64,000 nt of DNA from Mycolicibacterium setense (GTDB lineage: Bacteria; Actinomycetota; Actinomycetes; Mycobacteriales; Mycobacteriaceae): NCBI RefSeq assembly GCF_000805385.1, contig NZ_JTJW01000006.1:1240001-1304000 (forward strand), given 5' to 3'. The position numbers and the translations under genes are program-made. Below, in pieces: positions 53,722-61,757 of the stretch (positions within the stretch are counted from its first letter, which is position 1; each line of letters opens with the position of its first letter). The notes under the pieces are model-generated. The model made no database searches and was not told where the DNA came from. It saw only the letters and a program-made list of their open reading frames with translations.

Positions 53722-54158
53722 CAAGACCGCGCTCGCGGGGTTGTCACCGGTTTTCTGCTCGGCGAAGCGCCGTCGCGTAAACGGCCGCGGTGGCGTCGCA
53801 GACGCGAGAGCCAAGAGCAGCGCAGCTCGTCGCGTCCCAAGCAACATCTGGTCGATGGCGTCGAGGTAGTCCAGATGTCTTGATTGAAGCGCATCCAGTT
53901 GCCCGAGACCAGAACGACTTTGTCATCGTCGGCGATGTAGTCGATGATGTTCTTGAGCTTTTGGATGCGCCGGTGCTGATCTGCGCGCCGCCGAAGGAAT
54001 AAGCCGACGTGCCACCCATCCCGATGGCCCCGAAGCTCACGGGCTCGGGACACTGCCGGAGATGTTGTCAAGACCCGTGGATGAGGCGCTTTCCGGAGAC
54101 CCACGTGTCTCGGACGCTTCGGTGTTCGACCCTGAGCTAGGTGCTTGCGGAGGTCGGT
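53722..54158. other. Decayed sequence with dispersed-repeat copy 2
   Basis: No intact gene. On the minus strand about 53860-53980 reads KNIIDYIADDDKVVLVSGNW then MRFNQDIW, apparently a piece of a coding sequence, with shifted frames on both sides. The dispersed 39-bp repeat is at 53813-53851. Confidence 0.45.
53813..53851. repeat. Dispersed 39-bp repeat, copy 2
   Basis: Identical to 5599-5637 except for one base in the AAxCAAC part. It lies in decayed DNA rather than at a gene start. Confidence 0.75.
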
Positions 54159-54884
54159 TTATCGGTGGCGGCCTGCCTTCGCATAGTCGAGTCCGAGGGC
54201 CTGGCAGATTTCGCGCAGTAATTGCTCGAAAACCGGTGTGAGATCAGTGAAGACAAATTCCACCTGCCGGAACACCTCCATCACCAGCAGCCCGTACAGC
54301 CGCATCCAGCACTGCAGGAAGACGTGGGAAGCCTCGGGTGGCAGCTGTCCGCCAATGGAGTTGGAGTAGACATCGAGTTGTTTACGCAGGGAAGGCTCGA
54401 GGCGGGAGAGATCCGGCACTGGAAAGGGTTTCGACTCCCACAGTGTCGCGATCTCGTCGCGGAAGACGGCTTCGAAGGACAAAGCCGCATCGTGGCTGAG
54501 CGACTCGGGCCCGATCGTGTTCGCCGGCGTCGTGAACATCAGGCCGAACTCCGCTGGATGCGCTGTCGCCCACGCACGCAACGCCCGACACATGGCCAGA
54601 ATCCGTCGGGACGCGGAGGCATGCGCGTGTGCCGCACGCACGCCGGCCAACTCGCGTGTCACCTCCATATAGCAGTCGGCCGTGAGCGCTTGCATCAGCG
54701 CCTCGTGGTTGGGGAAGTAGCGGTACAACGCCGGGCCGCTCATACCCATCTCGCGCGCCACGGCGTTGACGGTCACCGCTCGCGGCCCGTCCTTGACCAG
54801 CAGGCGCCGCGCGGTGGCGTGAATTTCATTCAGCGTCGCCTGCCGGACCCTGTCCCGCCGAGGGGGCAATTGTTCCGTTGCCAT
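54159..54884 (-). CDS. TetR family transcriptional regulator
   Basis: A TetR regulator of about 241 residues. The HTH domain is RQATLNEIHATARRLLVKDG, then VNAVAREMGMSGPALYRYFPNHEAL; the C-terminal part resembles the WHG-type ligand domain (HPAEFGLMFTTP). ATG 54884 or 54893 may be used. It is divergent from the FAD monooxygenase at 54949, with an operator-like repeat between, and probably represses both. Confidence 0.88.
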   Translation of the reverse strand: MATEQLPPRRDRVRQATLNEIHATARRLLVKDGPRAVTVNAVAREMGMSGPALYRYFPNHEALMQALTADCYMEVTRELAGVRAAHAHASASRRILAMCRALRAWATAHPAEFGLMFTTPANTIGPESLSHDAALSFEAVFRDEIATLWESKPFPVPDLSRLEPSLRKQLDVYSNSIGGQLPPEASHVFLQCWMRLYGLLVMEVFRQVEFVFTDLTPVFEQLLREICQALGLDYAKAGRHR

Positions 54885-54894
54885 GCTACGCATA

Positions 54895-54908
54895 CTAACG
54901 TAAGTTAG
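54895..54908. promoter_or_regulatory. Operator between TetR and FAD monooxygenase
   Basis: CTAACGTAAGTTAG has CTAAC/GTTAG arms around GTAA, immediately upstream of the TetR start. Its outer arms match those of the 40223-40246 palindrome. Confidence 0.65.
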
Positions 54909-54948
54909 ATACTATAACTGCACTGACACTATCGAGCGGAGGCGAAGC

Positions 54949-56136
54949 ATGGGCGACACGGCACTCGTCATCGGCGCCGGCATCGGAGGGCTCGCCGCCG
55001 CACATGCTTTGCGGCGCAACGGCTGGCAGGTGGAGGTCTACGAACGGGCGAAGGACTTCGCTCAGCCCGGTTCCGGGCTGAGCCTCGCGCCCAACGCCAT
55101 GCGCGCGTTCCGACACCTCGACCTTGATTCCGCCGTACGCGGGGAAGCTCGACGGCTGGACGGTCTGGAATCTCGCTTGCGGACGGGGCATCGGGTGATG
55201 CGAATCGAATCTGACACGCTCGCAGCGCATTACGGCGACGGCTTCTACTCGGTAGGGCGCCGCGAATTACACCGCGCGCTGCTGGACCCGCTCGATGCCC
55301 CGGTGCATACCGCACACCGGGCGCTGAACGTCATTCCCGACGGGGGAGGTGCCATCGTAACCCTGGAGGGCCCGAACGGCCTCTCGGCGGTGGCGGCCGA
55401 TCTGGTCGTGGCCGCCGACGGCGTGCACAGCGCGCTCCGAACCGTCCTATTCCCGGACCATCCCGATGCCAGATACGCGGGCTACGCGGCCTGGCGGGGC
55501 ATCGTCCCGGCCGACAAAGCTGGGCGATTCGATGCGCAATGGCTGACCGAGACCTGGGGTCAGGGCCTACGCATCGGCATTCGCCCCCTAGGTGACGGCC
55601 GGATCTACTGGTACGCCCTCGACACCGCTCCCGCGCACGCCATTCCCGCACCAGATCTATCCGCCCTCCTGCCACGCGTCGTCAACTGGTCTGGGCAGGT
55701 CGGCGCGGTACTGGCAGCGACCCCAGCGGAGACCGTGCAGGTGCACCCCGTGCACTATCTCGCGACGGCCCTGCCCAGGTTCGTGCGCGGACCAGTAGCA
55801 CTACTCGGCGACGCCGCCCACGCCACCACTCCCGACCTCGGCCAAGGTGCCGCCCTAGCGGTCGAAGACGCGGTGGTGCTCGCGCGCGCGGTCACCGAAC
55901 GTGGTGTCGACGAGGGTCTGGTCAGCTACGACACCGTCCGGCGGCCACGCGCCCAGCGCATCGTCGAACGCTCTGCTCGGATGGGCAAAGCGCTGCAAGG
56001 CAATACCCGCGTGACGGCCCGATTGCGGGATCTCACCGCCAGGCTCACCCCAATCACTGCCGACGCGGAGTTCACGCGCTCGCTGTTCGGCTGGATACCG
56101 CCCAACACACAAGACCCGCTGTCCGCTGCCGGATAG
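54949..56136 (+). CDS. Class A FAD-dependent monooxygenase
   Basis: A 395-residue aromatic hydroxylase of the salicylate/6-hydroxynicotinate type. The FAD motif GAGIGGLAAAHALRRNG starts at about residue 9, the DG motif VAADGVHSALRT is near 157 and the GD motif LLGDAAHATTPDLGQGAAL near 285. Length and motif spacing are normal. It has its own TetR gene in divergent orientation, implying induction by its substrate, which is not identifiable. Confidence 0.9.
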   Translation: MGDTALVIGAGIGGLAAAHALRRNGWQVEVYERAKDFAQPGSGLSLAPNAMRAFRHLDLDSAVRGEARRLDGLESRLRTGHRVMRIESDTLAAHYGDGFYSVGRRELHRALLDPLDAPVHTAHRALNVIPDGGGAIVTLEGPNGLSAVAADLVVAADGVHSALRTVLFPDHPDARYAGYAAWRGIVPADKAGRFDAQWLTETWGQGLRIGIRPLGDGRIYWYALDTAPAHAIPAPDLSALLPRVVNWSGQVGAVLAATPAETVQVHPVHYLATALPRFVRGPVALLGDAAHATTPDLGQGAALAVEDAVVLARAVTERGVDEGLVSYDTVRRPRAQRIVERSARMGKALQGNTRVTARLRDLTARLTPITADAEFTRSLFGWIPPNTQDPLSAAG

Positions 56137-56270
56137 TCGTCTCGCAGCTGAGTCGAACACAACCGCGGTCGTTATTGCCGAGCAGAACCTCGGCTCGCAC
56201 ATTTGAGCGGCGGCCCATGTGTCGAGGATGTCGACGCACCGATGTCCGCCAGCCAGTACTTCACGAAGCT

Positions 56271-56700
56271 TCAATCTTGGTTCCCGGTAATCGATTTCGC
56301 TGCCATGGCGAAATCGGCAAAACTGGCTTCAGTCTTCTCGCGGTTCGACAGTGACTGTATCGAGACGTCGTGTCCCTGCGCGGCATCGCGTAGTGCGCCG
56401 ACTGTGGCCTGTTCTTTGGTGATCTGGGTGAACGGATCCAAGTGGTACCAGCGCATGGCGTTTTCGAACATCATCTTGTTGATCTCGCTGTCAGGTACAT
56501 CATGCTCGGTGAGCACTTCGTGCAGTTGTTCGGGGCCCCGGGCCACATGGAATCCGAATGCGGATAGTCGGCCTCCCAACAGATATTGTCGATCCCAACC
56601 TGGTTGCGGAGCTGCACACCGTGTCGTGGCACTTCGCCGGCAGATGGTTGGCGAACATGTTTGGGGGCGACAGAAGAGCAGCGCAGCTCGCCATCGCGTC
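56271..56700 (-). pseudogene. Amidohydrolase (PF04909-like), frameshifted 3' half
   Basis: The minus strand encodes VQLRNQVGIDNICWEADYPH then SDSMWPGAP in one frame and, after a slip near 56540, EQLHEVLTEHDVPDSEINKM then MFENAMRWYHLDPFTQI in another. Together these are the C-terminal half of a mycobacterial metal-dependent amidohydrolase (WEADYPHSDSxWP). The N-terminal half with the metal site is missing. Non-functional. Confidence 0.8.
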
Positions 56701-56715
56701 CCAATTAACATCTGG
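56674..56715. repeat. Dispersed 39-bp repeat, copy 3 (3-bp insertion)
   Basis: Shares AAGAGCAGCGCAGCTCG and GCGTCCCAA..AACATCTGG with copies 1 and 2, with three extra bases after CTCG. It lies at the broken upstream end of the amidohydrolase remnant. Confidence 0.72.
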
Positions 56716-56825
56716 ACAGCATCCTTACGGTTCACCAACGACGCTAACACCGGCACAACATTGGCGCTGTCGTCAGGCTTCGCCTGGGCTGCCGAAGGCC
56801 GAAACGAGCCCAGCGTGCAGTCCAA

Positions 56826-57333
56826 AGTGCCTGTGGTGCAGCCATATCCACGTACCGCCGACAGTATGCCAAATCGTCACTGTGACGGTTTGAAGGCAGG
56901 AGGGCTCCCTGGATGGGCGGGCCCGGATTTAGCCTCGGCGGTCACTGCCAAGGGCTGGCACGAGCACCGGCCGACCTAGCGTTGGGCGTCGCGGGCCGGC
57001 CCGTCGCTTGTCGCTTGTGCGGTCCGCACATCACACAGCCGCCACGAGCGAGACGGACGATGGGCGGGCGCAGGAAGGTCCCGGTGAAGCGACTTCGATC
57101 CGCCACGCCACGGGCACAGAAGATCGGCTCGACGCCAACAACTCCCGATGTCCAGCCAATTCCGGAATGTGCCGATAAGCTACATTATGACAACTAAAAG
57201 TCGCCCTATTACGCTGCGCCCCAATCGTTTTCATCTATCGAACGGCCAGTGCAGTGCAGCAACCGTGTAGCTACCGTCTAACGTGGCGGTGACAACGGGA
57301 GGGAACTCCCCGCACAGCAGCTGCCCTTGCTTG
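56826..57333. other. Intergenic region, no gene seen
   Basis: About 500 bp with a GTCACTGTGAC core near 56875 and the 33-bp repeat at 57201-57233. I found no reading frame with a family resemblance. Confidence 0.5.
57201..57233. repeat. 33-bp repeat downstream of mazF copy 1
   Basis: Begins CGCCCTATTACG and ends GTTTTCAT. A version with six differences lies at 58094-58126, at a comparable place downstream of the second mazF. Confidence 0.65.
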
Positions 57334-57633
57334 TCAATCAAGATCGAAGGCGTGCCGAATCGCCGTTGTCAGCAATTCCTCTTGATCAGGAAGAAGGAAC
57401 CCGATCTGGCGCCCCAGTGCGGCAACCGGGATCGTGACAATGTTGTCGACGCTCACGACGGAATCTTTCTCAAGCCCGTTACGCGCACCGACTGGAACTT
57501 CGGTCGACAAGCCGCGAACTGTTCCGGTGATCGGTGCCACGGTGACTCTGGTTAGGTGAGGCCGCACGCGCTCCCGAGTCAGGATCAGAACCGGCCGAGC
57601 CTTATCAAGCTGGGCGATGTGAATTGGTCTCAA
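57334..57633 (-). CDS. mazF: MazF-type mRNA endonuclease toxin
   Basis: A 99-residue PemK/MazF toxin. It shows KARPVLILTRERVRPHLTRV, VAPITGTVRGLSTEVPVG, and DSVVSVDNIVTIPVAALG near 60-80; these strands form the SH3-like MazF barrel. The start is TTG 57633, overlapping the antitoxin stop by 4 bp, so the toxin is made only when the antitoxin is translated. It cleaves RNA at short motifs when free. Confidence 0.87.
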   Translation of the reverse strand: MRPIHIAQLDKARPVLILTRERVRPHLTRVTVAPITGTVRGLSTEVPVGARNGLEKDSVVSVDNIVTIPVAALGRQIGFLLPDQEELLTTAIRHAFDLD

Positions 57634-57866
57634 TCGATATCCAGCCCGAACGTAGAGGCATGAGCGGCGAGCGCATCGAAGTCGTCGTCTGCGGTGGTCG
57701 GCTTGGCGAGGATCGCCGCGTCGCGGGCAGCGATCAGCCGGCGTCGCTCACGTTCGAGCGCTTTGAGTACGAATGACGCGCGGCTCTCGACGTGCCGCTG
57801 GTCCACTTCCCTGTCAATGAAATCGACGACTTCGTCCGGAAGTCGAACGGCGATCTGCTTGCTCAT
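57630..57866 (-). CDS. mazE: MazE-type ribbon-helix-helix antitoxin
   Basis: A 78-residue antitoxin. The N-terminal KQIAVRLPDEVVDFIDREV and ASFVLKALERER form a ribbon-helix-helix DNA-binding unit; the acidic tail (TTADDDFDALAAHAS) would wrap the toxin. ATG 57866. It precedes and overlaps mazF, and as a complex would repress its own promoter. Confidence 0.85.
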   Translation of the reverse strand: MSKQIAVRLPDEVVDFIDREVDQRHVESRASFVLKALERERRRLIAARDAAILAKPTTADDDFDALAAHASTFGLDID

Positions 57867-58052
57867 AGCCCAATGGTACCGATATGGGATGCGAAACGCT
57901 ACCAATGAGGGCCGAATGCATGCACGATTCAGCAAACGAACTCGCGCCGGAACCACGCGAAGAAGTGCCAACTGGTCACGCCACAATGATCCCGGCAATA
58001 TCGCCCCTTCCCTGCCGCATCTCGACTGATGCGCTGTCGCGGATGAAGTAGG

Positions 58053-58086
58053 AATACGGCGGAATCGAATATGGCGGGTTACCAGT
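58053..58086. repeat. 34-bp repeat, copy 1
   Basis: AATACGGCGGAATCGAA, then YATGGMGGGTYACCAGT. The second copy, with three differences, is at 59934-59967 downstream of the ParA-like gene. Confidence 0.72.
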
Positions 58087-58093
58087 AACGGTA

Positions 58094-58126
58094 CGCCCTA
58101 TTGCGGTGCACCCCAGGTGTTTTCAT
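58094..58126. repeat. 33-bp repeat downstream of mazF copy 2
   Basis: Partner of 57201-57233 (27 of 33 bases equal). It adjoins the 34-bp repeat at 58053-58086. Confidence 0.65.
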
Positions 58127-58152
58127 CCCATGGTGATGCGACTGTGCGGCGC

Positions 58153-58464
58153 TTACAGATCTAGGACGATGCGCAGTGCCGCGTCAACGCGGCGCATCTC
58201 GTCGAAGCTCAGGAACCCGACGCTCTTGCCGAGACGGCCTGGGTCAACGGCCGCGGCCTGCTCGGCAAGAACCCGGGTGTTCACACCGCCGATTTCAACC
58301 TCGGGACGAAAACTGGCTGCACGAGCCGACGTAGATGTCGGGGCCACCAGCCAGGTCGACAGCGGCAGCTGATCTGACTGGACAACCACGGCGTAGCGGG
58401 AGCCGGACTGCTCGTGACCGCGACTCCCCCGCGGGGCATGCAAATGAAAGACCTCACCACGCAC
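58153..58464 (-). CDS. mazF: MazF-type toxin, second copy
   Basis: A 103-residue MazF-like toxin with the opening RGEVFHLHAPRGSRGHEQSG, then RYAVVVQSDQLPLSTWLVAP (the usual GxxRPxxVVQSD region) and an end FLSFDEMRRVDAALRIVL. GTG 58464 overlaps the antitoxin end by 11 bp. It is clearly different in sequence from the toxin at 57334, so this is an independent pair, not a tandem duplication. Confidence 0.85.
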   Translation of the reverse strand: MRGEVFHLHAPRGSRGHEQSGSRYAVVVQSDQLPLSTWLVAPTSTSARAASFRPEVEIGGVNTRVLAEQAAAVDPGRLGKSVGFLSFDEMRRVDAALRIVLDL

Positions 58465-58687
58465 GCAGCGTCTCCATATCGCGCAGCACCTGCATGGCCT
58501 CAGCGCGGTCCGACTCGTCGGCAGCAAGCCTTTCCGCCTCAGCGCGAATCGCCGCACTGGCCTTCCGCCGTGCGGCATCAATGAGGGCAGATCGAACGAC
58601 TGCAGACACTGCCGCGCCATCTTTGGTCAACACCTCCAGCGCCTTCGCTGTGTCTTCGTCCGGCCGGAAGGTAATTGTGTCAGCCAT
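58454..58687 (-). CDS. Ribbon-helix-helix antitoxin, second pair
   Basis: A 77-residue antitoxin. TITFRPDEDTAKALEVL and VSAVVRSALIDAARR form a CopG/MazE-like ribbon-helix-helix; the tail from residue 45 (AEAERLAADESDRAEAM) is an amphipathic helix for toxin binding. ATG 58687. It overlaps the toxin start, as in the first pair. Confidence 0.85.
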   Translation of the reverse strand: MADTITFRPDEDTAKALEVLTKDGAAVSAVVRSALIDAARRKASAAIRAEAERLAADESDRAEAMQVLRDMETLRAW

Positions 58688-58855
58688 AACGACAGTGTAC
58701 GACGTTTTGTAAGACAGGCACCCGATTCACGCGATGGGCTGAAGAGGCGCGCCATCCCAGACCCAGGAGCAATCCGCGACAACGGCCGCCAAATCTGCTT
58801 GTTGTCAGGCGCGCCAGTACGACCTGCGGTTATTGCTAGTCGATAATCACGACTT

Positions 58856-59770
58856 GTGAGCGAACAAGCATCCACCCTCGTCGGGCCGCCTCCCAACCTT
58901 GCCGTCGGCATTATCAAAGCGCTGCGACCCCGGCAATGGATCAAGAACGTCCTGGTGGTGGCTGCGCCTTTGGCGACTCTGGGCGGCGATGTCCACTACG
59001 ACTACCGTGATCTCTTCTTCAAAGTAGGTGTCGCGTTTGTGGCGTTCAGTTTGGCTGCATCCTCTATCTATCTCGTCAACGACGCCCGTGATGTGGAGGC
59101 CGACCGCCAGCATCCCACCAAACGCTTCCGGCCTATTGCCGCCGGGGTGGTCTCCCCTGCCCTCGCCTACGCACTGGCAATCGCGCTCGCCGCGACGACG
59201 CTGGCGATCTCGGCGGCGATTGCACCATCGCTCGCACTCGTGATCGCGGTCTACCTGGCGATACAACTCGGGTACTGCTTCGGTCTCAAGCATCAAGCCG
59301 TGCTTGATATCTGCATCGTCTCCTCGGCATATCTGATGAGGGCGATTGCTGGTGGCGCAGCGACCGGCATCCCGCTGTCGCAGTGGTTCTTATTGGTGAT
59401 GGCGTTCGCATCGCTGTTCATGGTTGCCGGCAAGCGCTATGCCGAACTGCAGCTCGCTGAACGGACTGGCGCGAAGATCCGCAAGTCGCTGGAGAGCTAT
59501 ACGAGCACATACCTGCGATTTGTGTGGACGATGTCCGCCACTGCCGTCGTTGTGTGCTACGGACTGTGGGCGTTCGAGCGCGATGGACATTCTGCGTCAT
59601 GGTTCGCCGTCTCGATGGTCCCGATCACGATCGCAATCCTGCGCTATGCCGTCGACGTCGACGGTGGCCTTGCCGGCGAGCCGGAAGACATCGTTCTGGA
59701 AGACCGCGTGCTGCAGGTACTCGGCCTCGCGTGGATCGCGATCATTTGTGCTGCAATCGTTTTAGCTTGA
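58856..59770 (+). CDS. ubiA: Decaprenyl-phosphate phosphoribosyltransferase
   Basis: A 304-residue membrane enzyme of the UbiA superfamily that attaches 5-phosphoribose to decaprenyl phosphate, the first step toward the arabinose donor for arabinogalactan. The diagnostic NDARDVEADRQHPTKRFRPI lies near residue 75, and LRPRQWIKNVLVVAAPLATL opens the protein. A second aspartate-rich site is in GLKHQAVLDICIVSSAYLMR. About nine membrane helices are seen. GTG 58856. Normally this gene sits with other cell-wall genes; here it is isolated between toxin-antitoxin and ParA genes, so it may be a second copy. Confidence 0.9.
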   Translation: MSEQASTLVGPPPNLAVGIIKALRPRQWIKNVLVVAAPLATLGGDVHYDYRDLFFKVGVAFVAFSLAASSIYLVNDARDVEADRQHPTKRFRPIAAGVVSPALAYALAIALAATTLAISAAIAPSLALVIAVYLAIQLGYCFGLKHQAVLDICIVSSAYLMRAIAGGAATGIPLSQWFLLVMAFASLFMVAGKRYAELQLAERTGAKIRKSLESYTSTYLRFVWTMSATAVVVCYGLWAFERDGHSASWFAVSMVPITIAILRYAVDVDGGLAGEPEDIVLEDRVLQVLGLAWIAIICAAIVLA

Positions 59771-59933
59771 GTCGGCCGGTGGGTGTGCACGTCCCGGACG
59801 GTCCCCTACGCTACGGGCACTCCGCCGGCGACCAGAAGTCCGATCATCGGCAACCGACAACAACGTGTTGCGATCACGCACATGACAGGTGGCTGTGCTC
59901 GAACTTCCGTCGGTGCATCTCTTTACCGGGTGA

Positions 59934-59967
59934 AATACGGCGGAATCGAACATGGAGGGTCACCAGT
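59934..59967. repeat. 34-bp repeat, copy 2
   Basis: Matches 58053-58086 at 31 of 34 positions. It lies 57 bp beyond the stop of the ParA-like gene. Confidence 0.72.
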
Positions 59968-60023
59968 CATACACGGCATACGGCACTCGTTATCCCGTTG
60001 TTCCCCAACATATTTCGCTAGCG

Positions 60024-60827
60024 TCACCGGCCGCTCGGGTTTCGTCCCAGCAGGTCGCGTTCCAGGAAATCTCGGAAGATTCGCGCGAGATTCATCGCGA
60101 TTGGGTCGGAATAATCACCGAGTCGGTTTCCGAATTGAAAGGCCTCATTAATAACGGCCCGACGTGGCAGTTCAGCGCGGACCTCGTCGCCAAATTCCGT
60201 CTGCACCCGTTCCCTGATCGACTGATCGATGCCGTTTCTACGGTCGAAACCGGATAAAACCACACCACACCACCTGAGTGGATGTGTTCGTTGGATTCGC
60301 TCAACTCTGTCACGGGCCTCGCGGGCTTTGCGTACCGCATCAAGGGTCGGAGTGATCGGCGCGTACGCAACATCGCCTAGATGCATTGCCAGGGCTTCCA
60401 GAGAGCCAGTGCGGCCGCCGGTGTCGATCAGGACAACCTCATAACGGCCAAAGATGCCGGCAGCGTCGAAGATGGCCCGCAACAATCCGGTGTCCGGCAC
60501 TCCGAAGCCCGCAACACGGCCTAAGGAAGCACCCGCAGGTAGCAAATCGATGCCGGGCCATCTAGTTTCAATGATCTCCTCATCGATTCGCTTCGCCCCC
60601 TTGTCGGGATTCCCCCAAAAACTGATTTCGGCATCCTCAAGCACCGAACCCAAGCCGGTCGAATGCTGCGACACCCCAAAGTGATTAGACAGATTTCGCT
60701 CTGGGTCTGCGTCGACCAACAACGCGGAGATCCCGGCCCGCGAGGCCTCTCCCGCCAGCATCATCTGCCATAGCGTTTTCGCTGTTCCGCCCTTACCCGA
60801 AAGCACCAGCACCGAAACAGCTACCAT
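60024..60827 (-). CDS. ParA-like P-loop ATPase
   Basis: A 267-residue ATPase with the deviant Walker A motif LSGKGGTAKTLWQMMLA near residue 9, the switch I region LLVDADPERNLSNHFG near 37, and Walker B EVVLIDTGGRTGSLE near 130. This is the ParA/MinD/Soj type used for plasmid or chromosome partition, polar positioning or ICE maintenance. No parB-like gene or centromere array is seen next to it, so it is an orphan. It may be the residue of an integrated plasmid. Confidence 0.88.
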   Translation of the reverse strand: MVAVSVLVLSGKGGTAKTLWQMMLAGEASRAGISALLVDADPERNLSNHFGVSQHSTGLGSVLEDAEISFWGNPDKGAKRIDEEIIETRWPGIDLLPAGASLGRVAGFGVPDTGLLRAIFDAAGIFGRYEVVLIDTGGRTGSLEALAMHLGDVAYAPITPTLDAVRKAREARDRVERIQRTHPLRWCGVVLSGFDRRNGIDQSIRERVQTEFGDEVRAELPRRAVINEAFQFGNRLGDYSDPIAMNLARIFRDFLERDLLGRNPSGR

Positions 60828-61100
60828 TGCGAACCCCTATGCCATGCCTGACTCACCTCGCCGTATTCCCCCATCGTGTTCGCGCTGTTGCCAGACACCA
60901 TGCGTTCTCAGCTTATATGTCGAACAGCGGATATCCCTTCGGCATCCGAAGGAGCGGAGGCTGTCACGCGGGCACGGGCCGTGCCGCAGCCGCAGAGGAC
61001 GTTGCACACGCCGTGCTATACGCCGACGGCTAGCGCGGCGGTCTGGCCACTCGAAGCGGCCTGCCTGCTCGGGGAACACCACCAGGGTGGACACTATGAC

Positions 61101-61652
61101 GTGGCCCTTTCTGCAACAGTGTTCAAAGTCGAACTTGGCGTCTCCGATGTCGATCACGGTTACTACGCCGATCACACGCTGACCGTGGCCCGCCATCCCA
61201 GTGAGACCGATGAGCGGATGGTGGTGCGGTTGTTGGCGTTTGGGCTGCGCGCACACCGACTCAGCGACGTCGACGGTGAGTTGGCGTTCGGAGCGGGCCT
61301 GTCCACCCCTGGTGTACCGGACTTGCGGCTTGCGGACTACACGGGCCGGATCCTGGAGTGGATCAACGTTGGCCAGCCCGATGAACGCGCCTTGGGTAAG
61401 GCGGCCAGCCAGGCTGACCAGGTGCTGCTGTTCCCGTTCGCCGCCGGCGTGGCCACCTGGTGGCGCACCGTGGGACCCAAAGTCGCGAAACTGCCGAACC
61501 TGTCGGTGGTGCAGATACCGCACGCGCCGGTGCAGCAACTGGCCCAGAGTGTCGATCGACGGGTCTCGGCACAGGTGATGGTGATGGAAGGTCAGGTGAC
61601 GATGACCGTGGGCGGTGTCGACGCCACCTTCACGCCCGAGCCATTGCAATGA
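61101..61652 (+). CDS. yaeQ: YaeQ family protein
   Basis: A 183-residue protein with signature segments DHGYYADHTLTVARHPSETD, ERMVVRLLAFGLRA, GLSTPGVPDLRLADYTG and RILEWINVGQPDERALGKA. YaeQ has a PD-(D/E)XK nuclease-like fold (the PDL and EWINVGQPD parts would carry the acidic residues), but its activity is not settled. GTG 61101 gives the usual length of about 180 residues. Convergence with other genes does not indicate a partner. Confidence 0.9.
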   Translation: MALSATVFKVELGVSDVDHGYYADHTLTVARHPSETDERMVVRLLAFGLRAHRLSDVDGELAFGAGLSTPGVPDLRLADYTGRILEWINVGQPDERALGKAASQADQVLLFPFAAGVATWWRTVGPKVAKLPNLSVVQIPHAPVQQLAQSVDRRVSAQVMVMEGQVTMTVGGVDATFTPEPLQ

Positions 61653-61757
61653 ACGCCTGAGCCCGAGGTCCTACTGGGTCGGGTGTTAGTCCGATACTCA
61701 GACAGGCTCGTTCGCCGCAGCTGATAATTGGGTGATCGTCGGACGTGAGGGATCTAC

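Noticed and set aside
57201..60000. Integron or CRISPR interpretation of the repeats near the toxin-antitoxin genes
   Set aside because: The repeats are too few, unevenly spaced and not hairpin-like as attC sites are; there is no integrase or cas gene in the window.
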